Positions 54,494-63,935 of a stretch of 64,000 nucleotides of DNA are shown here, piece by piece. The translations under genes were made by a program, and so were the position numbers. Source of the stretch: G965205255 sp965205255 (GTDB taxonomy: Bacteria; Pseudomonadota; Gammaproteobacteria; Pseudomonadales; Endozoicomonadaceae). The notes under the pieces were generated by a model. The model was not told the DNA's origin, ran no database searches, and saw only the letters and a program-made list of their open reading frames with translations. The stretch covers positions 1,922,001 to 1,986,000 of the forward strand of contig OZ242051.1 of NCBI GenBank assembly GCA_965205255.1. Direction: 5' to 3'. Position 1 is the first letter of the stretch. Each line of letters starts with the position of its first letter.

Positions 54494-55714
54494 CTATGCC
54501 ACCTCTTCTTTTGGCTGAATAGGCGTTAGAGGAACGCTTTTGTCTTTGCGGAAATCTTTGACCGGATCAATGCCCTGTTCCGTTAATATTTCATGCATCT
54601 GCTCTTCAAAGGTTTTACCCATCTCAAAGCCTTTATCTAAACGGGCATTGAGTGCGGTGAGTTCGGCAGAGGGTTTTTTCCATTCGCTTTCAGGTATCGG
54701 TTTAGCCCACTCCCAGAATGAATCAGGCAGGCGGGCATTCATTTTTTCGAGATCTTCGCTTTGAAGTTTATAGGCTTTATTACTGAAGTCAGGAATGCCT
54801 GCATCATAGTATTTATTAGGTGACTTCTTCCCTTTAATGTTTTTTAGATAGTAGTCATGGGTTAAGGTACGTTCATTCAGCATGGCCGGCGTTACAGTTG
54901 GATCATCAAAAATAGTCTTATCAAGGTCTGGGTCAATATCATTATCAATAAAAGGCAACAAAGGCTCATTTTCCATAAATGCTCGCACTACATTCCAGCC
55001 TTGCATCAGCCAGTTAAAAAAGAGTTTTTCTTTGGTTTCTGTACGTTGATCACCGACCACAATGGAGTATTTAATCTTTTTCTTATTGGCTGGATCCGGC
55101 ATACAGACATACAAAAACAAGTTACGCTTGCAACGGGCACCTTGGGGAAATACCTTATTGGCTACCCGCTCCTGTTCGCCACTCAACTCCGTAGAGGTCG
55201 CAAAAGCGACAACCTCTTCCCACGGGCAGTACTCGACCCGTAATGGACCGTTGTTACCACGGGTAGTAGGAATGGTAAAGGCCACTTCCCGCCGTTGGCG
55301 ATGAAAAAATACCCAGCGGCCTGACTGGTTTTCCCGGCGCTCTTTAGGAAAAAGTACGGTATAGAACAGCCAACCACCGACAGGAATAACAAAGGCCTGC
55401 CACATGAAGGCGCCTGCTATAAAGCAAATGAACAGACCAAAAAAAAACCAAATCAACGTGCCCCAAAAGCGCCAGCGTAGTGTGCCAGCATACCCCGGTG
55501 CCTGATTACGCAGTGCCGGAAAGCGGGCGACCGCCTCATTCACCTGACTAGAGGCGCTCATACCAGCCCCTCCCCCTTTCTCGGTCGTGGGCAGGCATTT
55601 TGCTGGGTGAGGGGAAAGATACAAGCCTTCAGCACCTTTATCTCGTTCAGAGCCACCCGCTGGTCTATACCTAACTCCTGTCATTGAATCTTTTAGCAAC
55701 GGTTTACTACTCAT
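54494..55714 (-). CDS. DUF6708-like two-helix membrane protein, putative immunity (copy A, divergent)
   Basis: The 406-aa protein starts 12 bp after vgrG, so it is the natural partner of that effector. N-terminal and central parts (MSSKPLLKDSMTGVRYRP; residues ~120-340) differ clearly from copies B-F. The motifs GRWVFFHRQRREVAFT and VEYCPWEEVVAF are kept, and the last ~70 residues are almost identical to copy B. Two helices lie at ~85-105 and ~107-122. The sharp change in similarity suggests gene conversion of the 3' end. Confidence 0.65.
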   Translation of the reverse strand: MSSKPLLKDSMTGVRYRPAGGSERDKGAEGLYLSPHPAKCLPTTEKGGGAGMSASSQVNEAVARFPALRNQAPGYAGTLRWRFWGTLIWFFFGLFICFIAGAFMWQAFVIPVGGWLFYTVLFPKERRENQSGRWVFFHRQRREVAFTIPTTRGNNGPLRVEYCPWEEVVAFATSTELSGEQERVANKVFPQGARCKRNLFLYVCMPDPANKKKIKYSIVVGDQRTETKEKLFFNWLMQGWNVVRAFMENEPLLPFIDNDIDPDLDKTIFDDPTVTPAMLNERTLTHDYYLKNIKGKKSPNKYYDAGIPDFSNKAYKLQSEDLEKMNARLPDSFWEWAKPIPESEWKKPSAELTALNARLDKGFEMGKTFEEQMHEILTEQGIDPVKDFRKDKSVPLTPIQPKEEVA

Positions 55715-55726
55715 ACTACTGACTCC

Positions 55727-58700
55727 CTAGCCCGTGGTCACCGGCAGGTTATGCCAGTTTATCGCTTGATTATTGGGCGTTATTCCTTCCGCCTTTTCTT
55801 CATCCAGAGGCTTTTGTAGGCCTTCGCTGCCTCTACCGGCCATTTGCCAGATGCTCACTTGATTGCCCGTGACCGTTTTATCGCCGGCTTGCTGCGGAAT
55901 AAAGCCTTTTAGCATCGGCGGCTGATAACGCAACCGGCACTCTATCGCCAACAGGCTGGGTTGTAACCGCGCCGGCAGGTGGCTGAAGTCCACCACAAAG
56001 GTAAATTGCTGTTCATTCCAGTGAATATACGGCTGCATCCAGGCGGTGATATCCAGCCAAGCGGGTTGGTTCGCCGAGGATTTAAACAGACTGATCACCG
56101 CTTCCGTTACGCTGAACAAGGGTTTATTGGGCAGTTCAGTGGCTGCGCCTTTTAGTTGATTGTTCCAGTTAGCTTTATCACTGGTTTCCACCAGGATACA
56201 CAGTGCCGGTGGCCTACCAGCGGTTAGCAGCGTTTGGGCGTACATAGGAGTTAAGCCGGGCAATGACAGCGTTAAGGCGCTCACTGGGAGTGATTCAGCC
56301 TGTGCCATCAGTGCCTGCTGGTCGCCATGGGTGGTATACATCAGGCTTTGCCTGACTACAGCCGCCTGATATGCAGCGTTAATGACTACCGTGCAGGTGG
56401 ATGCCTGCATAATCGGTGCCAAATGATACAAATGCAGCGGCAAATTCCAGCCGGCATCGCTATTCCCCCATGCACTGTTATTTGCCCATAACGTGAGTTT
56501 GTCCAGGGTAGCTTCGTAAATCACAAAATCCAAGGCTAAGGTAATCATACCAAAAAGGGTGCCAAACGGCCCAAGGAGGGCATCGGCTGCCACCATCCGG
56601 GAAGCAATACCTTCGGCAATTCGGGCGGTTACTTTCTGCGTGGTTTCTTCTTCAGCACGTTTCAAACCTGCGTCAGATACATCTTGCTCTACTGCCTCAA
56701 GCGTGGTATCCCCCACCTGTGCCGGTCCCTGCCAGGCTCGCTGAATCCACTGACCCACCGTACGTTTGCTGGCGGCCAGTAGCAGATTATTCGCCCCGAC
56801 AGCACCAAACAACATATTGGTACCGGCCTGCGCTTTATACAACCAAGCAATACCGGCGGGCTGACCCTGTTCATTGGCTTCACTGGCCTGCTGCCAGTCT
56901 TCCCAGACGCCGAACATGCCGGAGGCGAGCATGGCAAGACCATTCCATTTTGCAATAACTGTGATTACTTTTTGTAAGTCAGTAGCGGTTCTCAGTATTT
57001 TCCTATCTTCCGTCATGACAGCTAAATTTTTCTGCAACCCTTCTTTCTTCTGCTTTAGCAACGTGGTCCACAAATACGCCCCGTCACTGAGCACCTTAAT
57101 ACCAAACTCAATGCGATCTTCGGCGGTCATGTTTACCTTGTTGACGGCATTGCTGATCTGGCTCATCAGATCAATCACCGTTGCTACCATAAACAGCCCT
57201 TCCATACCCAAGAGCGGCTTCAGGGTAAAACCTTTAATATTGGCATTGCCGAGGCTATCTACAAACTTTGTCGCCTCTTTATTCATACTGCCGGCCACCA
57301 CCCCTGCACCGGCAGCCACCACATTTTCACTGGCCATTTTCAGTTTGCCATCAAGATGATTCAGCAAACCTGAGACTTGCGCTGCTTCTGTTTGTACGCC
57401 TAGCAGGGCTTTGGTGTCATCGGAGATAACCTCATCCGCATTGGCCAGCGCTTTGATCTGCCCCAGCTTATCAGCCGGGCGCATCCGACGAAGAATCATC
57501 TTATCGGCCATGGTTAAACTATCCTGGCTTTGTACTCTGGCTATCATTTCCGCTAACAGGGTTTTATCCAGATAGTGCTGTAGTGCTGTTGTTAATGCCT
57601 GATCTACTTTTTCAGATTGCTGAGCCAGTGCCATAAAATCCATATCGGTTTTATGGGCTAAGGCTAACTGCGCAAATAAGACGACTGCACCCCTGCATGG
57701 CCCCTGCATGAGCTTATCGACCAGGTGACTGGTACTGGATTCATCCGTCCACTGCCAAACCGTTTTTAAGGACAGCGTGAAGGGAGCCAGAAACGCAGAG
57801 GTTAAATGTGACAGTGCCGCCACTTCACTGTTTTCCAGCACTTCATCGCTCGGCAACTGCGCCACTTTTTTCAGCTGGCTATGAATAACCTGATACTTAA
57901 TAAAGCCCGAGGCCAGCTCATCCTTAAAAATACCCATGAACCATTCAGCCCACTCTTTCAGACTGCCGGGGCCTTCCAGCAGTTCTTTTTCCGGTTCAGC
58001 CGCAGGAAATACACGCAACAACGCATTCCCTTTCACCAGAATGTCATCGCGAATAAAATTGTTGCCGGCCTTGCTACTGCCAAGCGCAATCAGGTGTTTG
58101 TAGACCAGCCCTCTGGCCCGTAGTAATCCGGCACCAGTGGCATCGGTAAAATCTATAGCCACAATGGCTTGATTCAGGGCATCAATGACGCGAATGCTTT
58201 CCTGTACCCAGGCGGATTTCAGCATATGCCAAGCAGTCAGTTGTTGTTCAGACTGCGCAGCAAACTTTTGCATATCGGCATAATCTACCACATCTTCTAG
58301 CCCAGCACTAAACGCTCTGCCCCCTTCACCATGCAGGCGCAGATTCACGGCTTGCTGCACATCGGCCATCAACTGTGATTTAACGGTGGACCACTGATCA
58401 CCCAGCGCTGAAACACAGCTAGGGTCTTCTGGCAGCGGCGGGGCCTGTATTTGAGCTGCCGCATGAGAGGCCTGAAGTAGTCTCTGCTGCATATTTCCGG
58501 GAAGCCCGGCATTCATTTCCACCGTTTGCAGGCGATCATTACCCAAATAGTGGGCATAGACCTGCCTGGCCCAGTTAAGCAATTCAGTCTGAAGGGATGG
58601 GGTTATCTCCGGTGTAGGCACGTTGACACTTTGTAATACTTGCGACACGGTGTCCCTAGTGACACAGGTCAGATCAGCAATAATATTTGCCACACTTTGC

Positions 58701-61642
58701 AGGGTATTATTCGCGTGACCAGCCTTGCCCTTCGTACTATGCCACTGTGCCTGTGCACCCTTGGCCAGCAAAGCACCCGTCTGGGTATCTTCCGCCACGC
58801 CAATGAAGTCTTCGACCAGTAACAGTGCACTCTGACCTTTGGGTACCGATGAAGGGACTTGTTGCTGATAGGCACTTACGCCACTGCTGCCCACATAAAT
58901 AAAGGGGGTTGACGACCAAAAATAAGCGTCTTTTATCTTTAGGTAACTGGCCAGACTTTGTTCCGGGGCGCTAAGGTCTTTGAGTAGAGGAGCCGTGGCC
59001 GCATACTCAGTCACCCCTTTATCGGCTTGTTCAAACGGTAACAGATGTGGACCACCCTCGATGACAGCCTCCTTACTCAGATAAACCGGTTGCATAATCT
59101 GCTGACGTTTTTCAACCGGTGTATTTAAAAACTGGCTTCGTTTAAAATCCGTCATCTTCTGTTCGGTAAACAGCACTAATAACTGACCTTCGTCTGGCAT
59201 CAGCACACACTGGGCGGCTTCCGGCTGTTGTTGCAGTGTGAGAAAGGCCAGGGCATCATCTGAAGTATGCGCTGTGCTTTCTGGCTGATACTGGCCAGTG
59301 CGCTTTACCGTGGTGCTGCCGTCTTTTGCAGGGGTTAATGTGTACTCGAGCAAGGTATTAGGTGCATGTTCATGAAACGTATACAAAAACCCTTCTCGTA
59401 CGGTACGCACACCTGTCGGTTTCATTTGTGTGGTTAACGCAGGTTGCAGAACAGATTTCAGAGAAGCATCCGGTGCCGTATTCACCAGTGCATAACGCAG
59501 TGGTAACAGAGCAAGGCTATGCGATACAGGGTCTTCTTTTTTCTGCTGTTGTTCGGTTGCGGCTTTATCCGCTTCCGCCTGTTTTTTCGCCGCCACGGAA
59601 TCAGCTACCTGAGCGGCTGTTAAAACCTGTCCCTTGGCTAAGGCTGTCAGCACTTCAGGAGTTTGTGCACTTTCAGGAATTGGCGTTTGCCCGAAACCTG
59701 CTTTATCAACACTGCCAGGCATCGCTGCCGTTTTAGGGGCGGCGTCAGCAGCCCCTGATGAACCACCGCTGCTTATCTTAATACCGCTAGAAACAGACAC
59801 CCCATTGCTATTGATCGTTAAAAACTTACCGCCCGCTTTAAGGGTTAAGGTTTTACCGGCATTGAAGACAACATGTTGACCCGCTTTTACATGAATAGTT
59901 TTGCCTGCATTCAGTAAATGACTTTTGGCCACTTTGGTTTGCACAGAACCTTGAACCGTTTCATTCACACTGCCCTGTACGGTAGTAAAGCTGCCTTTGT
60001 TGACCGTGGTGTGCTGTTCACCCTGTACCTGCTGGTAGTGGTTGTTTTTTGTGGTGTGGTGATGGTCATTATTCACCACAATGTGCTGATCATTGTCGAT
60101 CTGTTGTGCAAAGTCTTTGCCTGCATGAATATAGATTTGTTCCTGCCCCTGCTTATCATCAAAGCGCAGTTCATTGTCGGTGTTACCGCCGGGGCTGGAA
60201 AGGGTTTTAATGCCGCTACGGGTTTTATTGTCCAGCAAAGAATAAGCTGGTTTATTCGTCCCGTTATGCAGGCTGCCGGTAATTACAGGCTGATCAATAT
60301 CGTGGTTTAAAAAATTCACCAATACTTCGTGCCCAACACGGGGTAGGCTGAATGTGCCATAACCGGCCCCTGCCCACTGTTGCACCACACGGAGCCAGGC
60401 ACTGCTTTTGTCATCGCCCTGCGCTTTGCGGTCCCAGTGAAACTGCACTTTTACCCGCCCGTAATTATCGGTAAAAATTTCCTGCCCTTCAGGGCCAGTA
60501 ACGATAGCGGTTTGCGGGCCGGTCTGCTGTGGTTTTTTAATGATCGAGGGTCGCCAGCTCAGATGCTGATGCACCGCTTCAAACGTGGCCTGATAACTGC
60601 CTGACTCTCTTTGGCTGGCATAAGCCTCTTTGACCTGTGGCTGCATGCCTTTATGAGTCACTTTTGTCAGTAGCCACAGTGTATTGTTACTTGCATCAGG
60701 ATGGTCTTTGAGTAACAGATAGTAACCGGGCAAACATTCGATGCTGTCGGTTTTACCTTTAACGACAATTTGATCTCTTTCGGCCAGTTCCTGCTGACGA
60801 CGGGAGGCATTCGGTTTGGTCAGATCATCCTGTACCGGCTGCAACCCCTGATCCTGCTGCAGCATGGTCGTATTTTTCTGATCAGAGTGGGTGACCTCAA
60901 AGCTTTCTTCTTTAGTGTGAGGGCGGGTAAAGTCATAGGTGCGCCCGCTCGTCACCCCCGGAGTTACTTTGTGGGTCACAGTCCACTGGGTAACCACAGA
61001 ACCGTCGGGCACCTGACCGGTATGCGGGTGATACATAAGCGGAGTCAGATCCTGCGACTGCATCATGTTATCCTGCAGTACTAGGGTATGGTCCGTCACC
61101 GTATGTTCAAAGTAAAAGAAAATGCCCGCTTCAGATAAAATACGCTGGATAAATTCAAGATCAGACTCGCCGTACTGCACACAATAATCCCGTGTTGTAT
61201 AGCTACCCTGTAGTTGTTGTTTAACAGCAGTGATGCCTGCTTCTTTCAGTAGCTGCCCAACAATGGCAGGTACATTCTGCTGCTGAAAGATTTGATACCG
61301 ACGACGATGTTTCAGTAAGGCCAACTGCGGCACCACTGTGATGGTGTACTCATAGCCTGAATCGGCTTGATAACCCGTTTGTGTTAAGGTATCCACCACA
61401 CCGTTGATATAGCGGGGGTGCTGATCAGCGGGCAGCGCGGTATTGCTGTCACTGTACTGCGATAATAAGGTCAGACAAACAGGCTGCTGTAATAAAGACG
61501 CGTCAAGCGGCTGCGGTGCAATAATATTTATTATTATTTCGTAAACTTCATCTAACGCTTCTGTGCCGGAAAATCCCAACACTGACAAGTGTTGCATTCC
61601 GGCAAGGTTGATCAAAAATCGGGCTTTATTAGCAGCGGGCAT
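55727..61642 (-). CDS. vgrG: Evolved VgrG spike fused to a VasX-like membrane-active effector
   Basis: The 1971-aa protein has a VgrG core at residues 1-~625. This comprises gp27-like domains, an OB-fold with DNYGRVKVQFHWDR (392-405) and GTFSLPRVGHEVLVNFLNHD, and a beta-helix needle of short VxxGxxxTVNKG and LNAGKTIHVKAG repeats. An Ala/Gln-rich linker (~626-705) leads to LALLPLRYALV (~710), the typical start of VasX/BTH_I2691-type effectors. The C-terminal region has long helices and hydrophobic segments (LAMLASGMFGVWEDW; LFGMITLALDFVIYEA), fitting a pore-forming toxin. The final ~60 residues (GDKTVTGNQVSIWQ) recur as separate small proteins downstream. Confidence 0.85.
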   Translation of the reverse strand: MPAANKARFLINLAGMQHLSVLGFSGTEALDEVYEIIINIIAPQPLDASLLQQPVCLTLLSQYSDSNTALPADQHPRYINGVVDTLTQTGYQADSGYEYTITVVPQLALLKHRRRYQIFQQQNVPAIVGQLLKEAGITAVKQQLQGSYTTRDYCVQYGESDLEFIQRILSEAGIFFYFEHTVTDHTLVLQDNMMQSQDLTPLMYHPHTGQVPDGSVVTQWTVTHKVTPGVTSGRTYDFTRPHTKEESFEVTHSDQKNTTMLQQDQGLQPVQDDLTKPNASRRQQELAERDQIVVKGKTDSIECLPGYYLLLKDHPDASNNTLWLLTKVTHKGMQPQVKEAYASQRESGSYQATFEAVHQHLSWRPSIIKKPQQTGPQTAIVTGPEGQEIFTDNYGRVKVQFHWDRKAQGDDKSSAWLRVVQQWAGAGYGTFSLPRVGHEVLVNFLNHDIDQPVITGSLHNGTNKPAYSLLDNKTRSGIKTLSSPGGNTDNELRFDDKQGQEQIYIHAGKDFAQQIDNDQHIVVNNDHHHTTKNNHYQQVQGEQHTTVNKGSFTTVQGSVNETVQGSVQTKVAKSHLLNAGKTIHVKAGQHVVFNAGKTLTLKAGGKFLTINSNGVSVSSGIKISSGGSSGAADAAPKTAAMPGSVDKAGFGQTPIPESAQTPEVLTALAKGQVLTAAQVADSVAAKKQAEADKAATEQQQKKEDPVSHSLALLPLRYALVNTAPDASLKSVLQPALTTQMKPTGVRTVREGFLYTFHEHAPNTLLEYTLTPAKDGSTTVKRTGQYQPESTAHTSDDALAFLTLQQQPEAAQCVLMPDEGQLLVLFTEQKMTDFKRSQFLNTPVEKRQQIMQPVYLSKEAVIEGGPHLLPFEQADKGVTEYAATAPLLKDLSAPEQSLASYLKIKDAYFWSSTPFIYVGSSGVSAYQQQVPSSVPKGQSALLLVEDFIGVAEDTQTGALLAKGAQAQWHSTKGKAGHANNTLQSVANIIADLTCVTRDTVSQVLQSVNVPTPEITPSLQTELLNWARQVYAHYLGNDRLQTVEMNAGLPGNMQQRLLQASHAAAQIQAPPLPEDPSCVSALGDQWSTVKSQLMADVQQAVNLRLHGEGGRAFSAGLEDVVDYADMQKFAAQSEQQLTAWHMLKSAWVQESIRVIDALNQAIVAIDFTDATGAGLLRARGLVYKHLIALGSSKAGNNFIRDDILVKGNALLRVFPAAEPEKELLEGPGSLKEWAEWFMGIFKDELASGFIKYQVIHSQLKKVAQLPSDEVLENSEVAALSHLTSAFLAPFTLSLKTVWQWTDESSTSHLVDKLMQGPCRGAVVLFAQLALAHKTDMDFMALAQQSEKVDQALTTALQHYLDKTLLAEMIARVQSQDSLTMADKMILRRMRPADKLGQIKALANADEVISDDTKALLGVQTEAAQVSGLLNHLDGKLKMASENVVAAGAGVVAGSMNKEATKFVDSLGNANIKGFTLKPLLGMEGLFMVATVIDLMSQISNAVNKVNMTAEDRIEFGIKVLSDGAYLWTTLLKQKKEGLQKNLAVMTEDRKILRTATDLQKVITVIAKWNGLAMLASGMFGVWEDWQQASEANEQGQPAGIAWLYKAQAGTNMLFGAVGANNLLLAASKRTVGQWIQRAWQGPAQVGDTTLEAVEQDVSDAGLKRAEEETTQKVTARIAEGIASRMVAADALLGPFGTLFGMITLALDFVIYEATLDKLTLWANNSAWGNSDAGWNLPLHLYHLAPIMQASTCTVVINAAYQAAVVRQSLMYTTHGDQQALMAQAESLPVSALTLSLPGLTPMYAQTLLTAGRPPALCILVETSDKANWNNQLKGAATELPNKPLFSVTEAVISLFKSSANQPAWLDITAWMQPYIHWNEQQFTFVVDFSHLPARLQPSLLAIECRLRYQPPMLKGFIPQQAGDKTVTGNQVSIWQMAGRGSEGLQKPLDEEKAEGITPNNQAINWHNLPVTTG

Positions 61643-61647
61643 CGTCG

Positions 61648-62646
61648 TTATTCTTCCCTTTGAAATGCAGTATTGAGCAGTTGCACCTGTTCCTCGTACA
61701 CCGTTGCGTAGGTGCCGGACATCAGGGCGTGAAACCAGTCATCATTTTCTTCCAGGCTCTGGTGATAGCGGGTATAAGCCTGCCAGCAGGAGGCATCTTG
61801 TGAACGCCATTTGCGTTTATACGCGCCCTGTGAAAACTGGTAGACCAGCTGTTTTGGTGAGACATTGGTAACGGTTTGTTTTAAGGCCGCACGGGTTGCT
61901 GCCAGAGACGCTACCTGGTGTGACTGCAGATCATGAAAAGCGGACTTAATGGCCAGAACTGATTTCATATAGCCGGACTGACCGTCGGTCATGATTTGTA
62001 GCGTCTGGGTGTAATCTGTGCAGAATTTTAGTGGGTTATTTCCCTGTCCCTGTAAGGTGGTTACACCTAAGCGCAGTTCATTTTTTAACTCTGTGCGTGT
62101 ACGCAGTGACTGCTGAAGCCCCTGGATTGAGGCTTTGAGCATTTCACCAAAACTACGGAGGGCTATTATTTTTTCTTCTTCCTCTAGGGAGGAGAGGTCG
62201 GTGCCCAGCGCCTGCTCAAAAGCCTGTAAGGCTTTGTCGGCGACAGAAGACTTAATGATTGTACTTTCAGTATGAGGTGTCGCTTTTTGTTCTGGTGGCT
62301 CTTTTAATACCGGTACAGGAATATGTTCACGTAACTGATAGTCGCTTCCGGGAGCTGCCGCCGTTGCCGGGGTTGCGCGTGTGGCTGAGGGCATGGGCTG
62401 CCCTTTAGGAAAACGACTGTGGTCATCTGTAAAGGTACCATTACTGCTGTCGTCAGTTAAGAAAAAGCGGCCGTTATCAAAGGACACATGCAGGTGATAG
62501 CGGGATAATTCATTCTTTTCGTCAGGCAGTACCCAGTGTGCATCGGGTGCACGGCCTATGGTTCCCCCTTCTGCGCCAAAAATGCGGGAGGTTTTAAATC
62601 CTGATGTGTAGTCGCCTGATTGTTTAACGCTGAGAACAAGTTCCAT
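61648..62646 (-). CDS. tagH: T6SS-associated FHA-domain protein
   Basis: The 332-aa protein has an N-terminal FHA phosphothreonine-binding domain (~1-80) with GTIGRAPDAHWVLPD, SRYHLHVSF and DDSSNGTF. A proline-rich linker and a helical C-terminal domain (~140-330) typical of TagH follow. Fha proteins promote T6SS assembly after phosphorylation, and the PP2C phosphatase in the same operon fits this circuit. It is 5 bp upstream of vgrG. A promoter probably lies in 62647-63150, which holds no gene. Confidence 0.88.
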   Translation of the reverse strand: MELVLSVKQSGDYTSGFKTSRIFGAEGGTIGRAPDAHWVLPDEKNELSRYHLHVSFDNGRFFLTDDSSNGTFTDDHSRFPKGQPMPSATRATPATAAAPGSDYQLREHIPVPVLKEPPEQKATPHTESTIIKSSVADKALQAFEQALGTDLSSLEEEEKIIALRSFGEMLKASIQGLQQSLRTRTELKNELRLGVTTLQGQGNNPLKFCTDYTQTLQIMTDGQSGYMKSVLAIKSAFHDLQSHQVASLAATRAALKQTVTNVSPKQLVYQFSQGAYKRKWRSQDASCWQAYTRYHQSLEENDDWFHALMSGTYATVYEEQVQLLNTAFQREE

Positions 62647-63151
62647 GTATCGTTATCCTGAGTTATTGGCCACTGGCAGACGTTGCCGCGGGTACTGAAC
62701 CACCGATATAGTGGTAGCTTTGTATGTCAGTACATCCTGAAAGGGTCGACACAGCAAGAACGGTAATGAAAAAACAAGTGATTGTGCGCATTAATATGAC
62801 TATTACTCAGTGTTATGGGTCAATAACAGGGTAAAACTTATTTACCTGTAAGTATTTTTATACGTTTAAGGTGGATACTTTACCGTGTCTGCTTACTCTT
62901 TCTATCCGGGGTTTTAAATCTTTGCCACTTTCTGCTTTTCAGTTTCGCTTGATTTTCCAGCCATTTGCAAAAGGCAGTAATCATTCTTCGGGGCGGTTTT
63001 ACGAAAAAGAAATACATAATAAGTATTAAAAACGAAAAACACAGCGCTCTATTATTCCCTTAAAAATCTGACATTAGAGTCACCCGTTACACAGCACTAC
63101 AAAGAAGCAAAAATTGTTTTGAAGCAATTTCTGCCTCTCTGACTGCTATGT

Positions 63152-63189
63152 TGTACTCAGAATAAAGCCGTGGTTTTATTCTGAGTACA
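63152..63189 (-). terminator. Perfect 15-bp inverted repeat downstream of hcp
   Basis: Arms tgtactcagaataaa and tttattctgagtaca flank an 8-nt loop, 14 bp past the hcp stop. It could terminate or protect the abundant hcp mRNA and so uncouple hcp from tagH. No long U-tract follows. Confidence 0.65.
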
Positions 63190-63203
63190 TTTGTGCTGTG
63201 CGC

Positions 63204-63725
63204 TTAAGCAGCAGCAACCGGCTTGCGCCAGTCGTCAGCACCGGAAGTACCCGCCACTTCATGTGTCCAGTCAATCGCACGGTAAGTCATCTCAACTTCT
63301 TCAAGATGGGTAAAGTGTGCATTTTCAGGATTTTGGCAGTTAGGCATTTTTGCTTCAATCTTAGTGATAATGGCATCTGTCAACTTGTGTGTGAAGTAGT
63401 GCTCCTGAGCGCCGTTAGCATTAGTGCGGTACCAGTTAATGGTCACTGTTGGCAGCTTCTCACCAGATGTCAGGGCGTTATAAAGCAGGGGTGAAGACTT
63501 ATCAAAGATCTTAGTGATTTTCACGGCACCGTGCTTACGCTGACCAGAAGGCTGACCTGCCTGCGGGTCTTTCGGCAGTTCAACGGTGTGCTCAAAACCC
63601 TGTACCAGAATTTCGTCTTCATGACCTTCCTGATAGATATTACCGACAGATTCAGCGGTAAAGTTACCTTTGGTGATAGGACCTTGCTTAGCACCACTAA
63701 TACTCATATATGCTGGAGTTGGCAT
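63204..63725 (-). CDS. hcp: T6SS tube protein Hcp
   Basis: The 173-aa secreted protein forms hexameric rings that stack into the inner tube. Hcp features are MSISGAKQGPITKG, EGHEDEILVQGFEH, GQPSGQRKHGAVKITKIFDKSSP, a YRTNANGAQEHYFTHKL strand and the end WTHEVAGTSGADDWRKP. An AAGGA ribosome site precedes the ATG. It is the first T6SS gene of the minus-strand cluster and has its own intergenic regions on both sides. The orphan hcp at 24645-25151 is its paralogue. Confidence 0.96.
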   Translation of the reverse strand: MPTPAYMSISGAKQGPITKGNFTAESVGNIYQEGHEDEILVQGFEHTVELPKDPQAGQPSGQRKHGAVKITKIFDKSSPLLYNALTSGEKLPTVTINWYRTNANGAQEHYFTHKLTDAIITKIEAKMPNCQNPENAHFTHLEEVEMTYRAIDWTHEVAGTSGADDWRKPVAAA

Positions 63726-63935
63726 ACGTCATCCTTATTGTTTATCTAGGGTTAATTTTCGAACCTTATTTTGCATATTAAATCAATAAAGTCAATATGT
63801 TATAAATGTATATGTCATTTTTTGATAATTGCTCACAATAGTTGAAGCAATGTTTTCAATGTAAAATTATGTTACTATGTCGTGCAATTTAGTTGATTTC
63901 TAAAAACACAGCGTCTTTCTGTTAAGACACTTTAT

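Larger units (their letters stand above)
46905..55714 (-). repeat. Tandem array of immunity-plus-tail units (about 1.49 kb each)
   Basis: Start-to-start distances of successive immunity genes are 1496, 1484, 1484, 1496 and 1493 bp. Each unit is one ~400-aa gene plus one 87-88-aa tail gene, with spacers of 3-5 bp. The order from vgrG is A, tail 1, B, tail 2, C, tail 3, D, tail 4, E, tail 5, F, then a degenerate tail. Confidence 0.9.

Noticed and set aside
48580..55304. Plus-strand ORFs of 70-120 aa repeated along the immunity array
   Set aside because: They are complements of the conserved minus-strand genes and repeat only because those genes repeat.
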